NCBI GenBank assembly: GCA_937951935.1
Contig: CALGAM010000097.1
Coordinates: forward strand, 1 to 19,275
Direction: 5' to 3'
DNA length: 19,275 nucleotides
Source: an uncultured Micromonospora sp.
GTDB taxonomy: Bacteria; Actinomycetota; Actinomycetes; Mycobacteriales; Micromonosporaceae
The translations under genes were made by a program, and so were the position numbers. Under the pieces are notes generated by a model. That model was not told where the DNA came from. It did no database searches and worked only from the letters and a program-made list of their open reading frames with translations. Of the stretch, positions 1-7,826 are shown piece after piece. Positions within the stretch are counted from its first letter, which is position 1. Every line of letters begins with the position of its first letter.

Positions 1-2943
1 GGTGGCGGCCGGGGCGCTGGTGGCCGACGAGGCGACCGCCTTGACCTTGTCACCCCCGCCCGAGCGGGACTTCTCCGGCCACGGTTCGGGGTGGATGATC
101 ACCCCACGGCCCTTGCAGTGCTCACAGGTCTCGCTGAACGCCTCCAGCAGGCCGGCGCCGATCCGCTTGCGGGTCATCTGGACCAGGCCGAGCGAGGTGA
201 TCTCGGTGACCTGGTGCTTGGTACGGTCCCGGCCCAGGCACTCGGTGAGCCGGCGCAGCACCAGTTCGCGGTTCGACTCCAGCACCATGTCGATGAAGTC
301 GATCACGATGATGCCGCCGAGGTCACGCAGCCGGAGCTGGCGGACGATCTCCTCGGCCGCCTCAAGGTTGTTACGGGTGACCGTCTCCTCCAGGTTGCCG
401 CCCGCACCGGTGTACTTGCCGGTGTTGACGTCGATGACGGTCATCGCCTCGGTACGGTCGATCACCAGGTGACCGCCGGAGGGGAGGAAGACCTTCCGGT
501 CCAGGCCCTTGAGAATCTGCTCGTCGATCCGGCGCTCGGCGAAGACGTCGACGGGGCCGGTGTGCCGACGCAGCCGGGGCACCAGGTCCGGCGAGACGTG
601 CGACAGGTACGACTCGACCATGTCGTACGCCTCGGCGCCCTGGATGACAAGTTCGCGGAAGTCCTCGTTGAAGAGGTCCCGGACCACCCGGATCACCAGG
701 TCCGGCTCCTCGTACAGGAGCACCGGAGCGTTCCCCGCGGCGGCCTTGGCCTGGATGTCCTCCCACTGCGCCTGGAGCCGCTTGATGTCCCGGGCCAGTT
801 CGTCCTCGGTGGCTCCCTCGGCGGCGGTCCGGACGATCACACCGGCCCCCTCCGGCACCAGCTTCTTGAGGATGTCGCGCAACCGCTTGCGCTCGGTGTC
901 CGGCAGCTTCCGGCTGATCCCGGAGGCGTTGCCGTGCGGCACGTAGACCAGGTGCCGACCGGACAGGGCGATATGGCTGGTCAGCCGCGCCCCCTTGTGC
1001 CCGATCGGGTCCTTGGTGACCTGCACCAGCACGGAGTCGCCGGAACGCAGCGCCTGCTCGATCGAGCGGGCCCGGCCCTCAAGCCCGGTGATGTCCCAGT
1101 TGACCTCGCCGGCGTACAGCACCGCGTTCCGGCCGCGCCCGACGTCGACGAAGGCCGCCTCCATGCTGGGCAGCACGTTCTGCACCTTGCCCAGATAGAC
1201 GTTGCCGGCCATCGTGCCGGAGGACGCCCGGCTGACGTAGTGCTCGACCAGCACCCCGTCCTCCAGTACGGCGATCTGGGTCCGGTCGCCGCGCTGGCGG
1301 ATCACCATCACCCGGTCGACCGCCTCCCGGCGGGCCAGGAACTCCGACTCGGTCAGAATCGGCGGCCGGGTACGCCGTTGCTCGCGACCGTCGCGTCGAC
1401 GCTGCCGCTTGGCCTCGAGCCGGGTCGAGCCGGAGACGCCCTGGACCTCGTCGACGACCTTCCGCGGTTCCCGGATCTTGATGACCGTCGGCACGCCGTC
1501 GTCGGCGACGGTCTCCGTGGTGTCCACGGCACCCTTGCGGCGGCGGCGCCGACGCCGCCGGGTGGTCACCCCGTCGGCCGCGGCCTCGGCTTCCTCCTCC
1601 TCGTCGTCCCCCTCACCGGGCTCGGCGGCGGGCGTCTCGGTCTGGGCGGCCGGCTGCTGCTCCTCCACCACCTCTTCGAGCTCGTCCGGGGTGCCCTTGC
1701 CACGTCCCCGGCCGCGGCGGCCACGCCGCCGGCGGCGGCGGCCCGTCGTCGTCTCCTCGCCCTCGCCCCGCTCCGCCTCGTCCGCGGGTTCCTCGGGCGT
1801 GTCGGCCAGCTCCGCCTCCGGCTCCACCCCGGTCTCGGGCTCGGTCGGCTCCGCGGCGCGACGGCCGCGACGCCGGCGACGGACGGTCACCGACTCACCC
1901 GGTTCGGTCTCGGCGGCCTCCGGCCACCCGGCCGGCTCGGTCTCGGCGCGCGTGGTCGACGCCTCCGGCTGCGGGGCCATGAACAGCACGGTCGGCGCGG
2001 AGAGCACCGCGCGACGGGGCCGCGGCTGCTCCTCGCCGACCCCGCCCGTACCGGTCGTGTGGGCCGCGGCGGCCTCGACACCGCTCCCGGTCGGCTCCGA
2101 CGCGCCCGGGGTGGTCACGGCGCCGCCGACCGGGGCGCCGCCCGACGGCCCACCGGTGACCACCGCGTCGCCGGCCGCCGCGGGCTCGGACGTCTCGTTC
2201 GGCGTCACCACCGGACGCCGACCGGCGTCGCCCCGCTCCTCGCCGACCGTCGTCTCGCCGGCGGACGCCGCAGGTGGGGCAGCCGGCGTGACGGTGACCC
2301 TCTTCCGGCGGGTGCGTGTCGCCCTGACCGGCGCGGCCGCCTCACCGGCCGCCGTCGGGGCGCCGGCGTCGTGGGCTGTTCCCGCCACGGGGTCGGGTGT
2401 CGTCTCCGTACCACCGGCGGGGCCCGTTGCCGCACCGCCGTCGGATGCCGTCGCACCGGCACCCGACGGCACGGTCGTGGCGTCCGCCGCCGTGGCCGGA
2501 CCGCCCTGGCCGGCTCCGGCGGCGCCCTCCACAGCCGAGGTGCCGGAAGCGCCGCCCGGGGCGGACCCGGCATCGGCCGCCGGGCCGGAAGCACCCGTGA
2601 CGACGGACGCGTCGGCCTCCGCCGGCCCGGTTCCGGCCCTCGTGTCCGCGGTGGTGGCCTTGCGGCGCCGACGCGGTGTCTTCGGCGGACTTTCCGTGTC
2701 ACCCGCCACCGGGGTCAACACCTCGGCGTCGGTCGCCTCGCCGCTGGTCGAGCGGAGCGAGGTCGACGCCTCGACCGGCGCGCCGGTCGGAGCCGGCTCG
2801 CTCGGCGGCGCCGGGGTCCGGCGCCGGGAGGTACGGGTACGCCGGGTCGGCGCCTTGCTGCTACTGGTTTCTCTTTCTTCGGCGGTCGCGTCAACCGGTT
2901 CCGAACCGGTACGCTCCCCGCCCTCGGGCTCGTTTTCGAGCAT
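1..2943 (-). CDS. rne: Ribonuclease E/G, actinobacterial long form, C-terminus cut by window edge
   Basis: Endoribonuclease of the RNase E/G family, which cleaves single-stranded RNA in mRNA decay and in rRNA and tRNA maturation in the cytoplasm. 981 codons are visible, with no stop before the window edge. Residues 1 to about 520 are a low-complexity Ala/Pro/Glu/Thr region with Arg clusters, including eight consecutive Arg encoded near 1537-1560. The catalytic part begins near residue 525, with an S1-type RNA-binding domain around 575-650. The DNase I-like part has the two metal-binding Asp of the family, D838 in VIDVNTG and D882 in IVIDFIDM. The Zn-link motif CEHC has C940 and C943. The spacings D838-D882-C940 closely match E. 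coli D303-D346-C404. The ATG at 2943 follows a GGAG about seven bases upstream. About 140 bases separate it from the upstream gene. The family call is secure; E versus G naming is a convention here. Confidence 0.95.
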   Translation of the reverse strand, partial: MLENEPEGGERTGSEPVDATAEERETSSSKAPTRRTRTSRRRTPAPPSEPAPTGAPVEASTSLRSTSGEATDAEVLTPVAGDTESPPKTPRRRRKATTADTRAGTGPAEADASVVTGASGPAADAGSAPGGASGTSAVEGAAGAGQGGPATAADATTVPSGAGATASDGGAATGPAGGTETTPDPVAGTAHDAGAPTAAGEAAAPVRATRTRRKRVTVTPAAPPAASAGETTVGEERGDAGRRPVVTPNETSEPAAAGDAVVTGGPSGGAPVGGAVTTPGASEPTGSGVEAAAAHTTGTGGVGEEQPRPRRAVLSAPTVLFMAPQPEASTTRAETEPAGWPEAAETEPGESVTVRRRRRGRRAAEPTEPETGVEPEAELADTPEEPADEAERGEGEETTTGRRRRRRGRRGRGRGKGTPDELEEVVEEQQPAAQTETPAAEPGEGDDEEEEAEAAADGVTTRRRRRRRRKGAVDTTETVADDGVPTVIKIREPRKVVDEVQGVSGSTRLEAKRQRRRDGREQRRTRPPILTESEFLARREAVDRVMVIRQRGDRTQIAVLEDGVLVEHYVSRASSGTMAGNVYLGKVQNVLPSMEAAFVDVGRGRNAVLYAGEVNWDITGLEGRARSIEQALRSGDSVLVQVTKDPIGHKGARLTSHIALSGRHLVYVPHGNASGISRKLPDTERKRLRDILKKLVPEGAGVIVRTAAEGATEDELARDIKRLQAQWEDIQAKAAAGNAPVLLYEEPDLVIRVVRDLFNEDFRELVIQGAEAYDMVESYLSHVSPDLVPRLRRHTGPVDVFAERRIDEQILKGLDRKVFLPSGGHLVIDRTEAMTVIDVNTGKYTGAGGNLEETVTRNNLEAAEEIVRQLRLRDLGGIIVIDFIDMVLESNRELVLRRLTECLGRDRTKHQVTEITSLGLVQMTRKRIGAGLLEAFSETCEHCKGRGVIIHPEPWPEKSRSGGGDKVKAVASSATSAPAAT

Positions 2944-3079
2944 GGACGTTCTCCAGTTCTGGCCTCCCCGGGCGCGGGTGAGCGCTGCCACGCAGGGATG
3001 CCGCAAGATGTTTCCGGCGACGCGTCGAGGTGACCGGGCCACCGAAGTCTGCCTGCCTGACCGCCGGCCGGACCTCCGG

Positions 3080-3856
3080 CTAGCGTTCGCCGATGGCTGC
3101 CCCGTCGCGATCCGCCTCCAACGGATCGACGATCTCCCCCTGCGCGGTCACCGTGCCCTGCGCCAGCCGGGTCGCCCGGGGCGGCACCGGCGGCTCCAGG
3201 TCGGCCACCACGCGGAGGCCGGAAAGGACGTCATCGGGTCGTACGGACGGGGTGACCTGTCGCACGACCACCTCGAGTATCGCACACGGTACGCCTCCGA
3301 CCTCGGAAGGTGCCTCGGTCGGCGTGATCACATCGATACTCAGCACGGCCTTGCGCGCGTCGACGACGCGTCGGCCCTGCTTCGTCATCCGCTCGACGGG
3401 GACCTCCGAGGCGGCCCGAAAGGCCGATACGGCGTGACGCAGGACGTCGGGCTCCACACCCGGCAGCTCCAGCCGCCACCGTGACGCGTCGATCCGGTCG
3501 GCGAGGCTTCCGGGCCCGGCGACGACGGCGTCGAGGATGTCGAGACCCGGAGACAACGCGGCGTCGAGCGCGAGCCGCAGCTCCGTCGGGTCGACCTCCT
3601 CCCGAAGCCCGATCTCCAGATACTCCGCCTCGCTGGCCACACCTGTTGGCGCCGCGCTGGCGTAGGAAATCTTGGGATGGGGCGTGAAGCCCTGCGAGTA
3701 CGCGACCGGTACGCCGGCCCGGCGCAACGCGCGCTCGAACGCGCGGGCGAAGTCCCGGTGCGAGGTGAATCTCAGCGGACCCCGCTTGGCGTACCTGATC
3801 CGGATCCGCTGGACAACCGGCGCCTGACCGCCCTCGGGCTGTGGTTTGCTACTGAT
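3080..3856 (-). CDS. Radical SAM-linked protein (TIGR03936 / DUF2344), apparent ATC start
   Basis: A 258-residue protein of the family that accompanies TIGR03960 B12-binding radical SAM enzymes. In some bacteria the two are one polypeptide; here they are adjacent genes. The biochemical role is not established. The N-terminal signature, RIRYAKRGPLRFTSHRDF followed by ERALRRAGVPVAYSQGFTPH, is intact and in one frame with the rest. The start is odd. Between the upstream stop at 3941-3943 and this signature the frame has no ATG, GTG or TTG. The first usual start codon is a TTG at 3727, inside the conserved motif. An AAGGAG Shine-Dalgarno lies on the minus strand at about 3868-3863, five bases before an ATC at 3856-3854, giving a protein beginning (M)SSKPQPEGG. 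I therefore place the start at ATC. ACG at 3859, CTG at 3775, or a base error in the read are alternatives. Stop is TAG. Confidence 0.85.
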   Translation of the reverse strand: MSSKPQPEGGQAPVVQRIRIRYAKRGPLRFTSHRDFARAFERALRRAGVPVAYSQGFTPHPKISYASAAPTGVASEAEYLEIGLREEVDPTELRLALDAALSPGLDILDAVVAGPGSLADRIDASRWRLELPGVEPDVLRHAVSAFRAASEVPVERMTKQGRRVVDARKAVLSIDVITPTEAPSEVGGVPCAILEVVVRQVTPSVRPDDVLSGLRVVADLEPPVPPRATRLAQGTVTAQGEIVDPLEADRDGAAIGER

Positions 3857-3890
3857 CGTTGCTCCTTGGTGTGCGGAAGGTTCCCGACGG

Positions 3891-3925
3891 TCGTCCCGGA
3901 GCGATACACCGCCGCTCCGGGACGA
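3891..3925 (-). terminator. 13-bp-stem hairpin between the two radical SAM genes
   Basis: Perfect inverted repeat: arms 3891-3903 and 3913-3925 (arm TCGTCCCGGAGCG), with a 9-base loop. It starts 16 bases after the stop of the B12-binding radical SAM gene and ends about 35 bases before the ATC start of the next gene. There is no T-tract, so it could be a GC-type terminator, a partial terminator or attenuator that lowers downstream expression, or an mRNA-processing or stabilising structure. The hairpin is seen directly; its function is inferred. Confidence 0.55.
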
Positions 3926-3940
3926 GTCGGGTCGACGTGG

Positions 3941-5926
3941 TCAGCGGGGCGAGGCGGCCGGCGTCCGCAGACCCCGCACCGGGGTCAGCGGCAGCAGCTT
4001 CCGGCCGGTCGGCCCGATCTGGATCTCCGTGTCCATCGAGGGGCACACCCCGCAGTCGTAGCAGGGCGTCCACCGGCAGTCGTCCTGCTCGCACTCGGCC
4101 AACGCGTTCTGCCAGTCCTGCCAGAGCCAGTCCTTGTCCAGGCCGGAGTCGAGGTGGTCCCAGGGGAGCACCTCGGTCTCCCCGCGCTCCCGCACGGTGT
4201 ACCAGTCGAGGTCCACGCCGAGCGGCGGCAGCACCTCGGCGGCGGCGTCCACCCAGCGCTGGAACGAGAAGTGCTCACTCCACCCGTCGAACCGGCCGCC
4301 GTTCTCCCAGACCTTCCGAATGACGGCCCCCACCCGGCGGTCGCCCCGGCTCAACAGGCCCTCGATCAGCGACGGCTCGCCGTCGTGATACCGGAAGCCG
4401 ATCGCCCGGCCCAGGGAGCGGTCGGCGTTGATCGCCTCCTTCAGCAGCCTGAGCCGGTTGTCGATCACCTCGGGCCGTTCCATCGCCGCCCACTGGAACG
4501 GTGTGTGCGGCTTGGGGACGAACCCGCCGATCGACACCGTGCAGCGGATGTCCTTCGAGCCGGTCGCCTCCCGACCCGCCTTGATCACCTCGTGTGCGAG
4601 CCGGGCGATCTGCAGGACGTCCTCGTCGGTCTCGGTCGGCAGCCCGCACATGAAGTAGAGCTTCACGTGGCGCCAGCCGTTGGTGTACGCGGTGACGACG
4701 GTGCGGATCAGATCCTCCTCCGTCACCATCTTGTTGATCACACGCCGGATCCGCTCGGACCCGCCCTCCGGGGCGAAGGTGAGGCCGGTCCGCCGCCCGT
4801 TGCGGCTCAGCTCCTGGGCCAGCTCGATGTTGAACGCGTCGACCCGGGTCGACGGCAGCGAGAGCGAGATGTTCGTCCCCGCGTACCGGTCGGCCAGGCC
4901 GGAGCAGATGTCACCGATCTCCGAGTGGTCGGCCGACGACAGCGACAGCAGCCCGACCTCGGAGAAACCGGAGTACTCCAGACCCTGCTGCACCATCTGC
5001 CCCACGGTCGTGATCGACCGTTCCCGGACCGGCCGGGTGATCATGCCGGCCTGGCAGAACCGGCAGCCCCGGGTGCAGCCCCGGAAGATCTCCACCGCGT
5101 ACCGCTCGTGCACCGTCTCGGCGAGCGGCACGAGCGGCTTCTTCGGGTACGGCCAGGCGTCCAGGTCCATCGTCGTGCGCTTGCGAACGCGGAACGGCAC
5201 GTCCGGCCGGTTCGGCACGACCCGCTGGATCCGACCGTCGGGCAGGTAGTCGACGTCGTAGAAGCGCGGCACGTAGACGCTCTCGGTGCGGGCCAGCCGC
5301 AGCAGCAGCTCGTCCCGCCCGCCGGGGCGTCCCTCCGCCTTCCACCGCCGGACGATGTCGGTGATCTCGAGGACGGCCTCCTCGCCGTCGCCGAGCACCG
5401 CCGCGTCGAGGAAGTCCGCGATCGGCTCCGGGTTGAACGCGGCGTGCCCGCCGGCCAGGACCACCGGGTGCGCCTCGGTCCGGTCGGCGGCCAGCAGCGG
5501 AATCCCGGCCAGGTCGAGCGCGGTGAGCAGGTTGGTGTAGCCCAGCTCGGTGGCGAACGAGACGCCGAGCAGGTCGAACGCCCCGACCGGCCGGTGCGCC
5601 TCGAGGGTGAACTGCGGGACGCCGTGCGCCCGCATCAGCCTCTCCAGGTCCGGCCAGACCGCGTACGTCCGCTCGGCGAGCACGTCCGGCTGCTCGTTGA
5701 GCACCTCGTAGAGAATCTGCACACCCTGGTTGGGCAGGCCCACCTCGTACGCGTCGGGATACATCAGCGCCCAGCGGACCGCCGCCGACTCCCAGTCCTT
5801 CACCACCGCGCCCAGTTCGCCGCCGACGTACTGGATCGGCTTGCTCACCAGGGGCAGCAACGGTTCGAGCTGCGGCCACACCGTCATCGCCGCTGACCTG
5901 CTCGCGGCAGTCGACGCGGCGCTCAT
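3941..5926 (-). CDS. TIGR03960 family B12-binding radical SAM protein
   Basis: A 661-residue radical SAM enzyme with an N-terminal cobalamin-binding-like region and a conserved but functionally undefined family architecture. Visible landmarks are KPIQYVGGELG near the N-terminus, the DAYEVGLPNQGVQILYEVLN segment, GGHAAFNPEPIADF, and the iron-sulfur motif CTRGCRFC with C284, C288 and C291, which binds the 4Fe-4S cluster that cleaves S-adenosylmethionine. The C-terminal end carries a further Cys cluster (TPCYDCGVCPSMDT). The ATG at 5926 is preferred because GGGAGG lies four bases upstream; an in-frame ATG at 6001 would add 25 non-conserved residues and lacks such a site. It probably heads an operon with the TIGR03936 gene 84 bases downstream and perhaps rne. 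The substrate is unknown; tRNA or other RNA modification has been a general guess and is not supported here. Confidence 0.95.
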   Translation of the reverse strand: MSAASTAASRSAAMTVWPQLEPLLPLVSKPIQYVGGELGAVVKDWESAAVRWALMYPDAYEVGLPNQGVQILYEVLNEQPDVLAERTYAVWPDLERLMRAHGVPQFTLEAHRPVGAFDLLGVSFATELGYTNLLTALDLAGIPLLAADRTEAHPVVLAGGHAAFNPEPIADFLDAAVLGDGEEAVLEITDIVRRWKAEGRPGGRDELLLRLARTESVYVPRFYDVDYLPDGRIQRVVPNRPDVPFRVRKRTTMDLDAWPYPKKPLVPLAETVHERYAVEIFRGCTRGCRFCQAGMITRPVRERSITTVGQMVQQGLEYSGFSEVGLLSLSSADHSEIGDICSGLADRYAGTNISLSLPSTRVDAFNIELAQELSRNGRRTGLTFAPEGGSERIRRVINKMVTEEDLIRTVVTAYTNGWRHVKLYFMCGLPTETDEDVLQIARLAHEVIKAGREATGSKDIRCTVSIGGFVPKPHTPFQWAAMERPEVIDNRLRLLKEAINADRSLGRAIGFRYHDGEPSLIEGLLSRGDRRVGAVIRKVWENGGRFDGWSEHFSFQRWVDAAAEVLPPLGVDLDWYTVRERGETEVLPWDHLDSGLDKDWLWQDWQNALAECEQDDCRWTPCYDCGVCPSMDTEIQIGPTGRKLLPLTPVRGLRTPAASPR

Positions 5927-6043
5927 GGGACCTCCCGGAAGAGTGTGCTGGACACGATTGACCATCCAGAGTACGCGGGAACGCGGCGCCCCGGACGGCA
6001 AGGAACCCTAACCCGGGTGCCAACCCATCCCCGGCACACGCGG

Positions 6044-6073
6044 CGTGGTCCGGCCACGCACGGCCGGACCACG
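6044..6073. promoter_or_regulatory. 12-bp perfect inverted repeat in a divergent intergenic region
   Basis: Arms 6044-6055 (CGTGGTCCGGCC) and 6062-6073 with a 6-base spacer, in the 204-base gap between the divergent starts at 5926 (-) and 6131 (+). Because both genes point away from it, a terminator is unlikely. It lies about 25 bases upstream of a candidate -10 for the plus-strand gene, a position suited to a dimeric regulator. No protein can be assigned. Confidence 0.45.
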
Positions 6074-6086
6074 ACCGGACGAACTG

Positions 6087-6104
6087 GTACCACGGTACTA
6101 ACCT
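6087..6104 (+). promoter_or_regulatory. Candidate -10 region with overlapping small palindrome
   Basis: TAACCT at 6099-6104 fits the actinobacterial TAnnnT pattern. CGGACG, 17 bases upstream at 6076-6081, shares GAC with the -35 consensus. Transcription would start near 6111, giving a 20-base leader that contains the GAGGAG ribosome site of the 6131 gene. The palindrome GTACC-AC-GGTAC (6087-6098) lies immediately upstream of the -10. The promoter call is by pattern only. Confidence 0.3.
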
Positions 6105-6130
6105 CGGACGAGCGCGAGAGGAGAGCCAGG

Positions 6131-7732
6131 ATGCTTCCGCCTCTGCCGGAGGAGGGTCAGTCGGCGGGCCAGGCCACCGTGGGGGGGCACGCGCAACCGG
6201 CCCAGCCTGCGTCGGACGGTGACCGCGACGACCACGACGGGGCCGTTCCCGGCCCGCCCGCGGAGGCCACCGTCCGCCTCGGGACCCGCGCGGACGGTGT
6301 GGCGGCCGGCCCGGCCGACGCGGTGGCGGCCGGGACCCGCACCGCGGGCGACGGCGGCTCGCCCGAGGTGGACGCGACCGAACCGGCGGGCAGCGCGTGC
6401 CGGGACGCGACGCCCCGCGCCGTCGAGACCGGCGACCCCACCCGTGGTGGCACGCCCGGGGACGAGCCGACCCGCGCCGCCGCGCCCGGAGACGAACCCA
6501 CCCGCGCCGCCGCGGCCGACGACGAACCCACCCGCGCCACCGCGGCCGACGGCCCGGCGGCGGACGCGCGACCGCGCCCCGACACACCGGGCCCGCTCAC
6601 GGCCGCGACGCCCGAACGGGACTCCGCACCGACCCGGGTGGTCGCCCCCCGCTGGACCGCGTCGGCGGCCGTGCCGCCGCCACGGCGGCGCGGACGCCGC
6701 TGGTTCGACGACGACGAGGACGACGAGCCGGACGTACCGGCGCCGGCCGCACCCGGCTCGGCTCCGGCCCCGCCCACGCCGCGTCGTCTCGACCCCACGT
6801 TGCGGATGCCGGCGGTGGACCCGGAGGAGGCCGAGATACCGACGCCGGTCGACCCCTGGGCCGGAGTCGCCCACGACCCCTGGGCCACGCCGCCGCACCC
6901 GCATCCGGATCCCGTGTCCCCCCAACCCGCGGCCGGATACGGGACGTCGACGGAGCCGGCGCCGCCCATGCCGGCCGGAACCGCCGGAACCGCCGTACCC
7001 GTCGCTCCGTCGCCCCGCCAGCCGCCCGCGGCCCGACGGTCTTCGGCGCCGGTCGCACCACCGCCACCGGTGGCTCCGCCCCGGACGGCGGGGTCGAGGC
7101 GGAAACGGCCCGCACCACCCCCGCCGGACTGGAAGCCACCACGCGACCACGTCGCGATCCCGGTACGCCGCCGTCGCCGCTGGCCCTGGGTCATGCTGAC
7201 CCTGACCCTGCTCACCGTCGCCTGCTGCTGCGGCCTTCCCGGGTACTACCTCTGGCCCATCTGGAACCAGTACCCGGCCCGGCCGGCGGATCCGCTGCCC
7301 GAGCGGGTGCTGGACCTCCGGTTGCAGAGCGGCCGGGAGGACCAGCAGGTCGCCGAGGACCTCAAGACGAGCCTGCGGATGCGGAACTGGATCGCGGAGA
7401 CGACCTTCGCCGCCGTCTACCGGGACGGGCGCGGCAAGCGGGTCACGGTCTTCGGCACCACCGGCCTGCGACTGGACCCACAGTCCGACCTGGAGGACGA
7501 GTTCGGCGAGCTCGCGAAGCAGTACGACCTCAGGGACGTCCGTGACGTCGACACGGGGGTGCGGGGTGAACACCGGCGGTGCGGAGTCGGCCGGGAGCGG
7601 GGCGAATCGGTGGTGGTCTGCACCGTGGCCGACCACGGCAGCCTGATCACCGGGTCGTTCACGTTCCGCAACGTCGACGAGAGCGCGGAACTGCTGGTGA
7701 CGATGCGCGAGGAGATCATCCAGCGGGACTGA
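6131..7732 (+). CDS. Type II membrane protein with disordered N-terminus and Cys-pair outside domain
   Basis: 533 residues, no named family recognised. Residues 1 to about 340 are low-complexity, rich in Pro, Ala, Asp and Arg, probably disordered and cytoplasmic, and include tandem 10-residue GDEPTRAAAP units. A run of Arg precedes a membrane segment at about 351-378 (WPWVMLTLTLLTVACCCG), so the N-terminus should be inside and the C-terminal 155 residues outside. That domain contains VTVFGTTGLRLDPQSDL and the pair C484/C497 followed by TVADHGS, consistent with a disulfide. The domain is homologous to the one encoded at 18551-19267. The ATG at 6131 is chosen over an in-frame ATG at 5945 because GAGGAG sits seven bases upstream. 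Function unknown. Confidence 0.85.
   Translation: MLPPLPEEGQSAGQATVGGHAQPAQPASDGDRDDHDGAVPGPPAEATVRLGTRADGVAAGPADAVAAGTRTAGDGGSPEVDATEPAGSACRDATPRAVETGDPTRGGTPGDEPTRAAAPGDEPTRAAAADDEPTRATAADGPAADARPRPDTPGPLTAATPERDSAPTRVVAPRWTASAAVPPPRRRGRRWFDDDEDDEPDVPAPAAPGSAPAPPTPRRLDPTLRMPAVDPEEAEIPTPVDPWAGVAHDPWATPPHPHPDPVSPQPAAGYGTSTEPAPPMPAGTAGTAVPVAPSPRQPPAARRSSAPVAPPPPVAPPRTAGSRRKRPAPPPPDWKPPRDHVAIPVRRRRRWPWVMLTLTLLTVACCCGLPGYYLWPIWNQYPARPADPLPERVLDLRLQSGREDQQVAEDLKTSLRMRNWIAETTFAAVYRDGRGKRVTVFGTTGLRLDPQSDLEDEFGELAKQYDLRDVRDVDTGVRGEHRRCGVGRERGESVVVCTVADHGSLITGSFTFRNVDESAELLVTMREEIIQRD
6431..6547 (+). repeat. Tandem 30-bp coding repeats (GDEPTRAAAP units)
   Basis: Three 30-base units at 6458-6487, 6488-6517 and 6518-6547 encode G/D-DEPTRA-x-A-x. 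A shorter 27-base unit at 6431-6457 (GDPTRGGTP) is a diverged fourth copy. All stay in frame within the disordered part of the membrane protein. Such arrays commonly vary in copy number between strains. Confidence 0.8.
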
Positions 7733-7746
7733 CCGGCGGGGAGGAC

Positions 7747-7773
7747 GGCCGGCACCGCACAACGGCGCCGGCC
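7747..7773. terminator. Possible bidirectional terminator between convergent genes
   Basis: Inverted repeat GGCCGGC (7747-7753) and GCCGGCC (7767-7773) with a 13-base loop, 15 bases after the stop of the plus-strand gene and in the 94-base gap before the end of the convergent acyltransferase. No T-tract. In DNA this GC-rich a 7-bp stem can occur by chance, so support is moderate at best. Confidence 0.35.
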
Positions 7774-7826
7774 GGTGGCGGGCGCGACGGCACCGGGGCG
7801 AGCGGCCCGGCGGGCGCGGGCGCGGG

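Noticed and set aside
91..3033. Plus-strand open frame of 980 codons opposite rne
   Set aside because: Its product is Arg/Gly/Leu/His low-complexity with no family resemblance, while the minus strand encodes intact RNase E motifs throughout. It is an antisense shadow of high GC.
3061..3082. Small hairpin (GCCGG/CCGGC) at the stop of the TIGR03936 gene
   Set aside because: Only five pairs with a 4-base loop; expected by chance at this GC content.
4911..6587. Minus-strand 558-codon frame overlapping the radical SAM gene and crossing the divergent spacer
   Set aside because: Arg/Gly-rich in the wrong frame; it would cross both the radical SAM start and the opposing gene.
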